Shown: piece after piece, positions 55,565 to 63,388 of the stretch
How positions within the stretch are numbered: position 1 is the first letter of the stretch
Layout of the letters: each line of letters begins with the position of its first letter
Made by a program: the position numbers and the translations under genes
Assembly: GCA_942492965.1 (NCBI GenBank)
Contig: OW818656.1
Span: 4,092,001-4,156,000, forward strand
Source of the DNA: Sphingosinicella sp942492965
Lineage (GTDB): Bacteria > Pseudomonadota > Alphaproteobacteria > Sphingomonadales > Sphingomonadaceae
Direction: 5' to 3'
DNA: 64,000 bases
Notes under the pieces: model-generated
Database searches by the model: none
Told to the model about the DNA's origin: nothing
The model's input: only the letters and a program-made list of their open reading frames with translations

Positions 55565-55777
55565 ATGCTCAAGTCCGCGCTCATTCTCGGCATGGCCGCC
55601 ACGGCGGCGGGGTCGACGGCTCCCGATACAGGGCAGGCCGACCGAAACAGTGTGTTCGTACTGTTCAGCGGCGGCGCGCCCACGATCCAGATCAACACCG
55701 GCACGCGCGCTTGCCCCCTTGAAGCGCCGAAAGCGTCGTCCGCACGCCGCAGCAAACCGGTGTTCACCATCTACTGA
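55565..55777 (+). CDS. Small putative exported protein
   Basis: A 70-residue frame with a good Shine-Dalgarno sequence (GGGAGG, 55554-55560 region) and a signal-like start MLKSALILGMAATAAGS. The rest (NSVFVLFSGGAPTIQINTG, then a basic tail) has no family I recognise. It runs opposite to rpsB and CYTH and overlaps the end of the CYTH gene by 7 bases. It may be spurious. Confidence 0.4.
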   Translation: MLKSALILGMAATAAGSTAPDTGQADRNSVFVLFSGGAPTIQINTGTRACPLEAPKASSARRSKPVFTIY

Positions 55778-56244
55778 GCCGGGGGCGGAAGCCCATGCAC
55801 GGCGAGCGCCGCGTTGTAGTAGCGCGGATCGGCGGTCACTTCGCGGCCCAGCCACGCCGGGCGGATCACGGCTTCATCCTCGCGCTCCAGCTCGCATTCT
55901 GCGATCACGAGGCCTGAAAACTCGCCTTCGAAAACATCGACTTCCCACAGCCTTCCATCTTCGATGACGTCATATCGCCGCTTGGCGAGCAGCCGCCCGC
56001 TGCGCAGCGCGATCAGCGCGCGCGCATCTTCGAGCGGCACATCATATTCGAACTCGTCGCGCGAAAGGCCGGAGACGCGGCCTTTGATGGTGAGCCTGCC
56101 ACCTGCATCATCGATGACCCGAACGCGCACCGAGGCGTGCTCGCCGCGCGCGATATAAGCCTGCGCCATCGCCCGGCTGCGCACGACGTTCGCGCGCCAG
56201 CCGTCTCCCGTCACCAGGAACTTGCGTTCGATCTCGGTCCCCAT
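55771..56244 (-). CDS. CYTH domain protein (triphosphate tunnel metalloenzyme)
   Basis: The 157-residue protein has the ExExK motif in EIERKFLV at its start, the RVRV strand of the tunnel and the acidic strand EVDVFEGEFSGLVIAE. The family includes inorganic triphosphatases and class IV adenylyl cyclases. The ATG overlaps the CHAD stop (TGATG). In most bacteria CYTH and CHAD are one fused chain; here they are separate adjacent genes. Confidence 0.87.
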   Translation of the reverse strand: MGTEIERKFLVTGDGWRANVVRSRAMAQAYIARGEHASVRVRVIDDAGGRLTIKGRVSGLSRDEFEYDVPLEDARALIALRSGRLLAKRRYDVIEDGRLWEVDVFEGEFSGLVIAECELEREDEAVIRPAWLGREVTADPRYYNAALAVHGLPPPAQ

Positions 56245-57110
56245 CAGGCGGCGTCGCGCCAATCGTCCCACGCGCGCTCCCAGCGGCGGAGGCGCGCCTT
56301 GCAGGGCTCTTCGAACAGCACGGCGCCGAGCTTCAGCGCTTCTTTTTCGAGCGCGTGCCGCCGTTCGATCGCCGCCTTTTCGAGACGCCGCAGCGCCTTC
56401 TCCTTGCGGTCGTGGAGCCGCGCCTCGAGCGCGCAAAGGTCGTGCTGCTCGCCGAGTAGATTGCCGAGCCGCCCCAGCATCTCGCCGCGCGCGGTGAGCC
56501 CGGGATCGATGTCGTGGAGCAGGCGCACCTGAAAGCCGTGGTCCTTGATGTGCTTGCGCCACTCATGGAAGGCTTCGATATCGCCGCCCGCCGCCTCGCC
56601 CATCAGCGCCGTCGCCTTGCGGCAGGTCCGCCGCAGCCCCTTGCGAAGCGCACCGAAACCGTCGCGTTCGAGCCGCCAGTCCCCGGACGCGGCCCGCAAC
56701 GCGAGAAGCCGCGCGCGCGCATCCTCAAGCACAGCGCCGCGCACACGCAGAGCCGCCGTTTGCTCGTCCGCCTCCAGCGCCGTACGGAATGCGGCGAGCG
56801 TCTTGCCGCCGCTTTCGCCCGCAACGCTGTCGAACGTCGCGAGCAGCACCTGCGCCTCACGCACGTCGGCAAGCCTTGCCGCGAGCGTGCGCAGCGCCGC
56901 GTTCGCTTCGGAATAGCCGGGAAAGACCGCGCGCAGCAGCCGCAGCAGCGCGCGTATCCGCTTGGTTGCAGTGCGGACGCCGTGGACGCTGCGCTCAAGA
57001 TCAGCATCCGCACTCGCCAGCGCCGCAAGCGCGCCGTCAAGCTGCTCGGCCGCGATCCGGCGCAGCGCGGCTTCGATGCCAGCGTCGCCCGGCGCGAAAC
57101 GATAGGCCAT
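56244..57110 (-). CDS. CHAD domain protein
   Basis: A 288-residue all-helical protein with two helical bundles rich in His, Arg and Lys; each has the conserved H-x-x-R pattern (VHGVRTATKRIRALLRLLR and FHEWRKHIKDHGFQVRLL). CHAD domains bind polyphosphate granules. It is co-encoded and translationally coupled with the CYTH gene. An intrinsic terminator lies 56-94 bases before its start, so it has its own promoter. Confidence 0.88.
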   Translation of the reverse strand: MAYRFAPGDAGIEAALRRIAAEQLDGALAALASADADLERSVHGVRTATKRIRALLRLLRAVFPGYSEANAALRTLAARLADVREAQVLLATFDSVAGESGGKTLAAFRTALEADEQTAALRVRGAVLEDARARLLALRAASGDWRLERDGFGALRKGLRRTCRKATALMGEAAGGDIEAFHEWRKHIKDHGFQVRLLHDIDPGLTARGEMLGRLGNLLGEQHDLCALEARLHDRKEKALRRLEKAAIERRHALEKEALKLGAVLFEEPCKARLRRWERAWDDWRDAA

Positions 57111-57165
57111 AGGTCGATGTCGCTCCGCCCTTGTTTCAACACGCTGCTATAGGCGCTTGGCGCAC

Positions 57166-57204
57166 AAAAAAAAACGGCGGACGCAAACTCAATGCGTTCC
57201 GCCG
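57166..57204 (-). terminator. Intrinsic terminator, leftward
   Basis: Read on the minus strand, an arm CGGCGGAACGCA (57204-57193) pairs with TGCGTCCGCCG (57185-57175) with one bulge, and nine T residues (57174-57166) follow. This is a strong rho-independent signal. It would end any transcript coming from ispE, or from a short RNA starting in the 190-base gap between ispE and CHAD. Confidence 0.82.
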
Positions 57205-57300
57205 TCAGTTTCTCGGTGTGGGTCAGCTCAGGCAATCGACCCAGACCGAAAGCTGCGGGGCCTGTCCATACAGACATCCTCGCGCTGCCAGCCTTGCTTC

Positions 57301-57316
57301 AGCAAGGGCAGTGCCA
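57301..57316 (-). promoter_or_regulatory. Sigma54-like -24/-12 element
   Basis: On the minus strand the sequence is TGGCAC-TGCCC-TTGCT, an exact match in motif and spacing to the RpoN promoter consensus. It lies in a 287-base non-coding gap (57111-57397), 97 bases upstream of the intrinsic terminator, so it could drive a roughly 110-120 nt RNA. The site also overlaps a CCTTGC-TGAA-GCAAGG hairpin, which is a competing explanation. Confidence 0.4.
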
Positions 57317-57397
57317 GAACATCAATTGTTTTAAATCAATGGCTTGTGAATGACGTCACTTTGACGATTCTGTGCCACCCGCCCCATTTCGGGACAG

Positions 57398-58243
57398 TCA
57401 ACGCAGTCTTCCCGCCACCGCCCACCAGCCCGGATGCGCGGCCGCAATCTCAGTGCGTGCAGCTTCTGCGTCCGCAGCGGCATCGAACAGGGCGAAGCAG
57501 GTCGCGCCCGATCCCGACATACGCGTAAGCGCGGCGCCGCGCTGATCGAGCGCACCAAGAACCGCGCCGATCACCGGACACAGCGAAACTGCGGGCGCTT
57601 CGAGATCATTGCGCCCCACCAGCGCGGAAGCGAGTGGCGGACCGTCTGCGAGCGCGCCCCGGTCGATGCCGTCCCACGCCGCGAACACGGGTCCGGTCGC
57701 GAGCGGTACGCCAGGATTGACGAGCAATACGGCTTTGCCGCGCAGGTCGGCGTCGGCGAGCGTGCAAAGCTGCTCCCCTACTCCGTCGCCGCGCTGCGTG
57801 CGGCTGCCGACGCACGCGGGCACGTCTGCACCCAGTGAGGCAGCAATCGCGCACAGTGCCGCCGCGTCGGCATCGATTCCCCAAAAGCGGTTGAGGAGGC
57901 GCAGCGCCGCCGCCGCGTCCGCCGAGCCGCCGCCGATACCCGAGGCGATCGGCAGGCGCTTGTCGAGCGTGAGCGCCGCGCCCGCCCTGACCCCGTAAGC
58001 GCGGGCAAGCGCGCGCGCCGCACGCATCACGAGGTTGCTCTCGTCCGCAGGCAGGCCCGCGCCGAACGGGCCGCCAATGGCCAGCGTGACGTCATCCGCC
58101 ACGCGCACTGAGAGAATGTCGCCGAAATCCGCGAACGCGAAGATGGTTTCGATGTCGTGATAGCCGTCCGCGCGGCGCCGCCGCACGTGGAGCGCGAGGT
58201 TGATCTTCGCCCAGCCGGTCTCGGCGGCCGCTTCGCCCGTCAC
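57398..58243 (-). CDS. ispE: 4-diphosphocytidyl-2-C-methyl-D-erythritol kinase
   Basis: A 281-residue GHMP kinase of the MEP pathway. It has the ATP-binding block LPIASGIGGGSADAAAALRLLN and N-terminal AKINLALHV. It uses GTG 58243, overlapping the TPR gene stop by 4 bases. Confidence 0.95.
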   Translation of the reverse strand: MTGEAAAETGWAKINLALHVRRRRADGYHDIETIFAFADFGDILSVRVADDVTLAIGGPFGAGLPADESNLVMRAARALARAYGVRAGAALTLDKRLPIASGIGGGSADAAAALRLLNRFWGIDADAAALCAIAASLGADVPACVGSRTQRGDGVGEQLCTLADADLRGKAVLLVNPGVPLATGPVFAAWDGIDRGALADGPPLASALVGRNDLEAPAVSLCPVIGAVLGALDQRGAALTRMSGSGATCFALFDAAADAEAARTEIAAAHPGWWAVAGRLR

Positions 58244-59916
58244 TTCTTCGCCGTATCCCTCAGCGCGAGATCGAGGCCGTAGTTGTACTTGGCCTCGAGC
58301 GTTCCCTTGCGCTCAGGCGTCGGATCGGCATCGAGCGCGGCCTTCCAGCGGTGGCGCGCCTCGATACGGCGGCCCACCATCCAGTAGGCATCGCCAAGAT
58401 GTTCGGTGATGACGGGATCGTCGGCAACCGCCGCGACTGCCTGCTCCAGCGTGGCGGCGGCGGCCGCATATTCGCCCGCCTGATACTGCGCCCAGCCGAG
58501 CGAGTCGGTGATGTAGCCGTCTTCCGGCGCGAGTCCGTGCGCCTTTTCGATGAGGAGGCGCGCTTCCGGCTTCGAAAGCCCGCGATCGAGGAGGGCGTAG
58601 CCAAGATAGTTCAGCAGGGTCGCATCCGCAGGTTGTAGCCGGATCGCCTCGCGCAGCGACGCCTCCGCCTCGGGCCACTTGCCGCCCTGTTCGAGCGCCG
58701 AACCCTTCAGGAAATGCAGCCGCCAGACGATCGCCGGGTCCGCCGGGCCTAGCGCGAGGGCCTTGTCGTAGGCCGCGCCCGCATCGAGGAAACGCTTCGC
58801 CGATTGCAGCGCGTCGCCATATCGCGCGAGATCCTCGGCGCGGGCGCCTGGCGCATTCGCGGCGGTCTCCAGCAGCTGCATCGCTTCGGGCTCGCGATCG
58901 AGCCGGGCGAGGATCGCCGCCTCCTGCCCCAGCGCCATCGCCTTTTCATCATCGCTGCCGCGCACCTTGCGAACGGCATCGAGCGCCGCCTCGTAACGCT
59001 CTGAAGCGGCAAGAAGTTCGGTCGTCAGCAGCCAGCCCGAGGCCTGATCGGGGGCGAGCATCGTGGCGATGCGCGCCAGCGTGAGCGCGACCGGGATCGG
59101 CCGTTCGCGCGAAAGGTCGGCCGCCATGCGCAATGCGAGCAGCGCGACCCCCTCGCTGGCGTTCGCCGGAATGCCGACGATCGGCGTGCCTGCCGCAAGC
59201 GCGGCCTTCGCCGTCTCGACATCGGTGTGCCCGGCCGACTCCGTCAGCCGCTTCAGTGCCTCCTCGGGCTGCTTTTCGGCCTGCAGCGCGCGCGCTGCGG
59301 CGATCCGCATCCGGATGTTGCGGCCACCGTCATCCGTGGTCAGCTGGTCATAGATCTCAGCCGCTTCCGCATAGCGCTTCGCGCGGAACAGCAGGTGCGC
59401 GCGGTGCTCGAGAACGTAGGTGCGCGCGAACCCATCGAGCTTTTCCGCGTCGAGCTTGCGGATACCCTCTGCAGTCTTGCCGCGCGCCTCGGCGATCCAT
59501 GCGTCGATGATCGGCACGATGAAGCTGCCGAAGCCCGCATCGGTGAGCCGCGCCGTCGCCTCGCGCGCCTCGGTCCATTTCCGCGTCTTGATCGCATTCG
59601 CGACGAGCAGCAGCGTGACGCCGCTGTCGAAGCGGTCCTGCCGTGCCAGCCGCTCGCCGACGCCGATGGCAAGCGCCTCATCGCCCGCCGCGATGGCAAG
59701 GTCGAAGGTCTGCCGCAGCAGTTGCGGATCGTCGGGCGCATAGGTGAGCGCGCCCGCGAAATAGTCGGCTGCCCGCCCAAGTTCGCCGTTCGCGAGCGCG
59801 AGGTGGCCCTGCACGTAGCTGCCGTAGTCTGCCTCCTGCGCGGGCATCACAGTCGCCTGCGCCGAGGGCGCCGCGAGCGCGGATGCGAGGAGGAAGGCTA
59901 CTACGGCTGCACGCAT
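58240..59916 (-). CDS. Exported tetratricopeptide repeat protein
   Basis: The 558-residue protein begins with a signal peptide (MRAAVVAFLLASALAAPSAQA) and contains about 10 helical TPR repeats; the clearest are near residues 370-520 (LNYLGYALLDRGLSKPEARL, DSLGWAQYQAGEYAAAAATLEQA pattern). It is probably a periplasmic scaffold. The family is widespread in alphaproteobacteria and uncharacterised, and commonly lies between ispE and ETF-QO. Confidence 0.84.
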   Translation of the reverse strand: MRAAVVAFLLASALAAPSAQATVMPAQEADYGSYVQGHLALANGELGRAADYFAGALTYAPDDPQLLRQTFDLAIAAGDEALAIGVGERLARQDRFDSGVTLLLVANAIKTRKWTEAREATARLTDAGFGSFIVPIIDAWIAEARGKTAEGIRKLDAEKLDGFARTYVLEHRAHLLFRAKRYAEAAEIYDQLTTDDGGRNIRMRIAAARALQAEKQPEEALKRLTESAGHTDVETAKAALAAGTPIVGIPANASEGVALLALRMAADLSRERPIPVALTLARIATMLAPDQASGWLLTTELLAASERYEAALDAVRKVRGSDDEKAMALGQEAAILARLDREPEAMQLLETAANAPGARAEDLARYGDALQSAKRFLDAGAAYDKALALGPADPAIVWRLHFLKGSALEQGGKWPEAEASLREAIRLQPADATLLNYLGYALLDRGLSKPEARLLIEKAHGLAPEDGYITDSLGWAQYQAGEYAAAAATLEQAVAAVADDPVITEHLGDAYWMVGRRIEARHRWKAALDADPTPERKGTLEAKYNYGLDLALRDTAKK

Positions 59917-59926
59917 GGGAATCTCG

Positions 59927-61579
59927 CTACATATTGGGATAATTGGGCCCGCCGCCGCCTTCGGGCGTTACCCAGTTGATGTTCTGCGTCGGATCCTTGA
60001 TGTCGCACGTCTTGCAGTGGACGCAGTTCTGCGCGTTGATCTGGAAGCGCGGATTGCCCTCATCCTCGCCCACGACCTCGTAAACGCCCGCCGGGCAATA
60101 ACGCTGCGCAGGCTCGTCGTAGAGCGGCAGGTTGTACGCGATCGGGATCGACGGGTCTTTCAGCTGCAGGTGGACCGGCTGGTCCTCCTCGTGGTTGGTG
60201 TTCGACAGGAACACCGAAGAGAGACGATCGAAGGTCAGCACGCCGTCGGGCTTGGGATAATCCGGCTTCTTGCAATGCTCCTTGCGCCAGAGCTGCTCGT
60301 TATCCGGGTGGTGTTTCATCGTGAACGGCAGGTGGATGCCGTACTGTTCGAGCCACATGCTCGCGCCTGCAAGCATCGTCCCCACGAGATTGCCGAATTT
60401 TTCGACAAGCGGGAGCGTATTGCGGACGATGTAGAGTTCCTTCTTCACCCAGCTTTCATCGTAAGCGGCGGTGTAGGCGGAAAGCTCGTCGTTCGCGCGG
60501 CCTGCAGCCACCGCCTCGAAGGCGGCGTCCGCCGCCATGATCCCGGTCTTGATCGCGGTGTGCGAGCCCTTGATGCGCGGCACGTTGACGAAACCCGCCG
60601 CGCAGCCGACGAGCGCGCCGCCGGGAAACACCAGCTTCGGCACGGCCTGGTAGCCGCCATCGTTGATCGCGCGCGCGCCGTAAGACACGCGGCGGGCGCC
60701 CTTGAGCATCTTCGCGATCGCCGGATGCGTCTTCCAGCGTTGCATCTCTTCGAACGGCGAGAGGTGCGGGTTGCGGTAGTTGAGCCAGGTGACGAAGCCG
60801 AGCGCGATCTGGTTGTTCGCCTGATGGTAGATGAAGCCGCCACCGTTCGCATCATCAAGCGGCCAGCCCTGTGTATGGATGACGGCGCCCTCGTCATGAT
60901 TCTCGGGCTTCACATCCCACAGTTCTTTGATCCCGATTCCATAGACTTGCGGCTCACTGTTCGCATCGAGTGCGAAGCGCTTCTTGAGCTGCTTCGTCAG
61001 ATGACCACGCACTCCCTCGGCAAACATCGTATACTTCGCATGAAGCTCCAGCCCCGGCTGGTACGACGGCTTGTGGCTTCCATCGCGCGCGATCCCGAAA
61101 TCGCCGGTGGCGACACCCCTCACCGCGCCGTTTTCATCAAACAGCACTTCAGCCGCCGGAAAACCCGGGAAAATCTCGACGCCAAGCGCCTCAGCCTGCG
61201 ATCCCAGCCAGCGGCAGAGATTGCCAAGGCTGCCCGTGTAGCAGTCGTCATTGTCCATGAACGGCGGCAGCAAGATATGCGGGAAATCGAACTTGCGGTT
61301 CTTCGTCAGGATCCAGTGATGGTTGGACGACACCTCGACCGTCATCGGATGACCGTCCATCTCGCGCCAGTCCGGCAGCAGTTCATCAAGGCCGCGCGGA
61401 TCGAACACCGCGCCGGAAAGGATATGCGCGCCGATCTCCGAGCCCTTTTCGAGCACGCAGACCGAAATCTCCTGCCCTGCCGCCTGCGCGCGCTGCTTCA
61501 GCCGGATCGCCGACGCGAGACCCGCTGGTCCGCCGCCGACAATAACGACGTCATAGGCCATCGATTCGCGTTCGCTCAT
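59927..61579 (-). CDS. Electron transfer flavoprotein-ubiquinone oxidoreductase
   Basis: A 550-residue FAD/4Fe-4S membrane-associated enzyme that passes electrons from ETF to ubiquinone. N-terminal FAD motif VIVGGGPAGLASAIRL and C-terminal cluster cysteines: CPAGVYEV, NCVHCKTCDIKDPTQNI. All four cysteines are present. Partner in acyl-CoA oxidation, such as isovaleryl-CoA dehydrogenase in this window. It is 10 bases upstream of the TPR gene. Confidence 0.95.
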   Translation of the reverse strand: MSERESMAYDVVIVGGGPAGLASAIRLKQRAQAAGQEISVCVLEKGSEIGAHILSGAVFDPRGLDELLPDWREMDGHPMTVEVSSNHHWILTKNRKFDFPHILLPPFMDNDDCYTGSLGNLCRWLGSQAEALGVEIFPGFPAAEVLFDENGAVRGVATGDFGIARDGSHKPSYQPGLELHAKYTMFAEGVRGHLTKQLKKRFALDANSEPQVYGIGIKELWDVKPENHDEGAVIHTQGWPLDDANGGGFIYHQANNQIALGFVTWLNYRNPHLSPFEEMQRWKTHPAIAKMLKGARRVSYGARAINDGGYQAVPKLVFPGGALVGCAAGFVNVPRIKGSHTAIKTGIMAADAAFEAVAAGRANDELSAYTAAYDESWVKKELYIVRNTLPLVEKFGNLVGTMLAGASMWLEQYGIHLPFTMKHHPDNEQLWRKEHCKKPDYPKPDGVLTFDRLSSVFLSNTNHEEDQPVHLQLKDPSIPIAYNLPLYDEPAQRYCPAGVYEVVGEDEGNPRFQINAQNCVHCKTCDIKDPTQNINWVTPEGGGGPNYPNM

Positions 61580-61710
61580 GGCTTCCTTCCCTTTCCCCCG
61601 TTTGCAACTCTAGCCGTGCGCCTTATTGCAGACGACACAATAATGGTTTTGGCGGGTTTGATAGGTCGCAAGGCCGAGCTTGGCCAGAGCGGATTGAAGA
61701 GTTGAGGAAC

Positions 61711-62484
61711 ATGCGAGTGTTGGAGGGGAGCGAGCGCGACGAACTGCTTGCCACGCTCGGCTGGTGGGTCGAGGCGGGCGTGGATACGCTCGTCGATGCC
61801 GGCCCCCGCGACTGGCGCACGCCGCCCCCGCGCGCCGCAACGCGGGAAATCCCCGCATCCGTGCCCGAGCCCGAACTCGTGCTGCCCACCGGCGCGGCGA
61901 GCCCGCCAGCGACCGTCACGGCCACGACAATCACCGAACTGCGCCACGCGGTCGAAATCTTCGAAGGCTGCCCGCTGCGCACTGGCAACGTCAGCACGGT
62001 CTTCGCGGATGGCAACCCGGAAGCCGACCTGATGCTGATCGGCGAGGCGCCCGGCGCGCAGGAAGATCGCGTGGGCCTGCCCTTCGTGGGGCCTGCTGGC
62101 CAGCTTCTCGACCGGATGCTCGCGGCGATCGGCCGCAACCGCACGACCGCCTACATCACGAACGTCACCTTCTGGCGCCCGCCCGGCAACCGCACGCCGA
62201 CTCCGGCAGAGGTGGAAACAACAATGCCGTTCGTGCGCCGCCACATCGCGCTGGCGCGCCCCAAGGCGATCATCGCGCTCGGCGCCTGCGCGGCGCGGGC
62301 GCTGACGGGTGACGTCACCGGCATTATGCGGCTGCGCGGTCAGTGGCGCACGCTTGCCGTGGAAGGCGTGGATTACCCGCTGATGCCGACGCTGCACCCG
62401 GCGTTCCTGCTGCGCCAGCCCGACGCGAAGCGCCTCGCGTGGGCTGATCTCCTCGCCGTGAAAGCCAAGCTCGATGCCGATTGA
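61711..62484 (+). CDS. Uracil-DNA glycosylase family 4-like, without most iron-sulfur cysteines
   Basis: The 257-residue protein shows the family 4 UDG blocks GEAPGAQEDRVGLPFVGPAGQLLDRML, RPPGNRTPTPAE and PTLHPAFLLR. Family 4 enzymes carry a 4Fe-4S cluster held by four cysteines; here only C87 (EGCPL) is at such a position, position 84 is Phe, W155 replaces the Cys before RPPGNR, and the next is Thr. The cluster is therefore probably missing, yet the catalytic blocks are intact. ATG 61711 is used with GAGG upstream; an in-frame TTG at 61702 is possible. It overlaps moaB by 11 bases. Confidence 0.87.
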   Translation: MRVLEGSERDELLATLGWWVEAGVDTLVDAGPRDWRTPPPRAATREIPASVPEPELVLPTGAASPPATVTATTITELRHAVEIFEGCPLRTGNVSTVFADGNPEADLMLIGEAPGAQEDRVGLPFVGPAGQLLDRMLAAIGRNRTTAYITNVTFWRPPGNRTPTPAEVETTMPFVRRHIALARPKAIIALGACAARALTGDVTGIMRLRGQWRTLAVEGVDYPLMPTLHPAFLLRQPDAKRLAWADLLAVKAKLDAD

Positions 62485-63001
62485 CGAAAGCCTGCCGTTC
62501 CTCCCAGTCCGCATCGCCGTGCTCACCGTCTCCGACACGCGCTCGCTCGCCGACGACCGCTCGGGAAACACGCTCGTCGAGCGGCTGGAGGGCGCTGGGC
62601 ATGTGCTCGCGGCGCGCGAAATCGTGAAGGACGATGTCGGCACCATCGTCGAACAGCTCGCGGCGTGGATCGACGACCCCGAGATCGACTGCGTGATCAC
62701 CACGGGCGGCACCGGCGTCACTGGCCGCGACGTCACGCCCGAAGCACTTGCCGAGGTCTGCGAGAAGGAGATCCCCGGCTTCGGAGAACTGTTCCGCTGG
62801 CTCAGTTTCCAGTCGATCGGCACGTCCACCGTGCAGTCGCGCGCTACAGCAGGCGTTGCACGCGGCACCTACATCTTCGCCCTGCCCGGCTCCACCGGCG
62901 CCGTGAAAGACGGCTGGGACGGCATCCTTGCGGCGCAACTCGACAGCCGCCACCGCCCCTGCAACTTCGTGGAACTGATGCCGAGGCTGCGGGAGCGCTA
63001 G
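62474..63001 (+). CDS. moaB: Molybdenum cofactor biosynthesis protein B
   Basis: A 175-residue MogA/MoaB-fold protein that adenylates molybdopterin. The motif TTGGTGVTGRDVTPEAL is intact, as is ALPGSTGAVKDGWD. It overlaps the UDG gene by 11 bases; its stop overlaps the convergent VOC gene. Together with mobA at 44230-44730 it shows that this organism makes Mo-cofactor. Confidence 0.93.
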   Translation: MPIDESLPFLPVRIAVLTVSDTRSLADDRSGNTLVERLEGAGHVLAAREIVKDDVGTIVEQLAAWIDDPEIDCVITTGGTGVTGRDVTPEALAEVCEKEIPGFGELFRWLSFQSIGTSTVQSRATAGVARGTYIFALPGSTGAVKDGWDGILAAQLDSRHRPCNFVELMPRLRER

Positions 63002-63333
63002 TCGCTCTTCACCGCCGCGAGCTCGTGCCCTTCGATGTCGATGAAGTGGAAGCGGCGACCGCCCGGGAACGGGAGAATGTCGAGGCTGATCGTACCGCCT
63101 GCGGCGATTACTGCTTCCCTCGCCGCTTCCAGGTCATCGACTTCTATCACCGGCAGCACATGCGCGGTCACGTGTTCACCCGTGGCGTTGAAGCCGATGT
63201 CCGTGTCGCCTGTCACCGTCGCAGCATAATCCGGCCCGAAGTCGTTGATCTTGAATCCGAATACGTCCGCATAGAAGCGTTTGGCCTTCGCGATATCGCG
63301 CGTCGGCAGTTCCACATAGTTGAAGCGCGCCAT
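62998..63333 (-). CDS. VOC superfamily protein
   Basis: A 111-residue small glyoxalase-like protein; start MARFNYVELPTRDIAKAKRFYADVFGF. Metal residues typical of the family (start Glu and C-terminal DIEGHELA with Glu) are partly present. The ATG at 63333 gives a normal family start; a farther upstream start would cross the divergent promoter. It is convergent with moaB and divergent from the radical SAM gene. Confidence 0.85.
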   Translation of the reverse strand: MARFNYVELPTRDIAKAKRFYADVFGFKINDFGPDYAATVTGDTDIGFNATGEHVTAHVLPVIEVDDLEAAREAVIAAGGTISLDILPFPGGRRFHFIDIEGHELAAVKSD

Positions 63334-63388
63334 CTCCGTTCCTCTCAATGTTCTTGATTTGTTCTTAAACTGCGTGCATGATTTGTCA

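Noticed and set aside
56603..57277. A 224-codon minus-strand frame starting MSVWTGPAAF
   Set aside because: It reads through the intrinsic terminator at 57166-57204 and then overlaps the CHAD gene in another frame, where it becomes arginine-rich. Only the first 30 residues look protein-like, so I did not call it.
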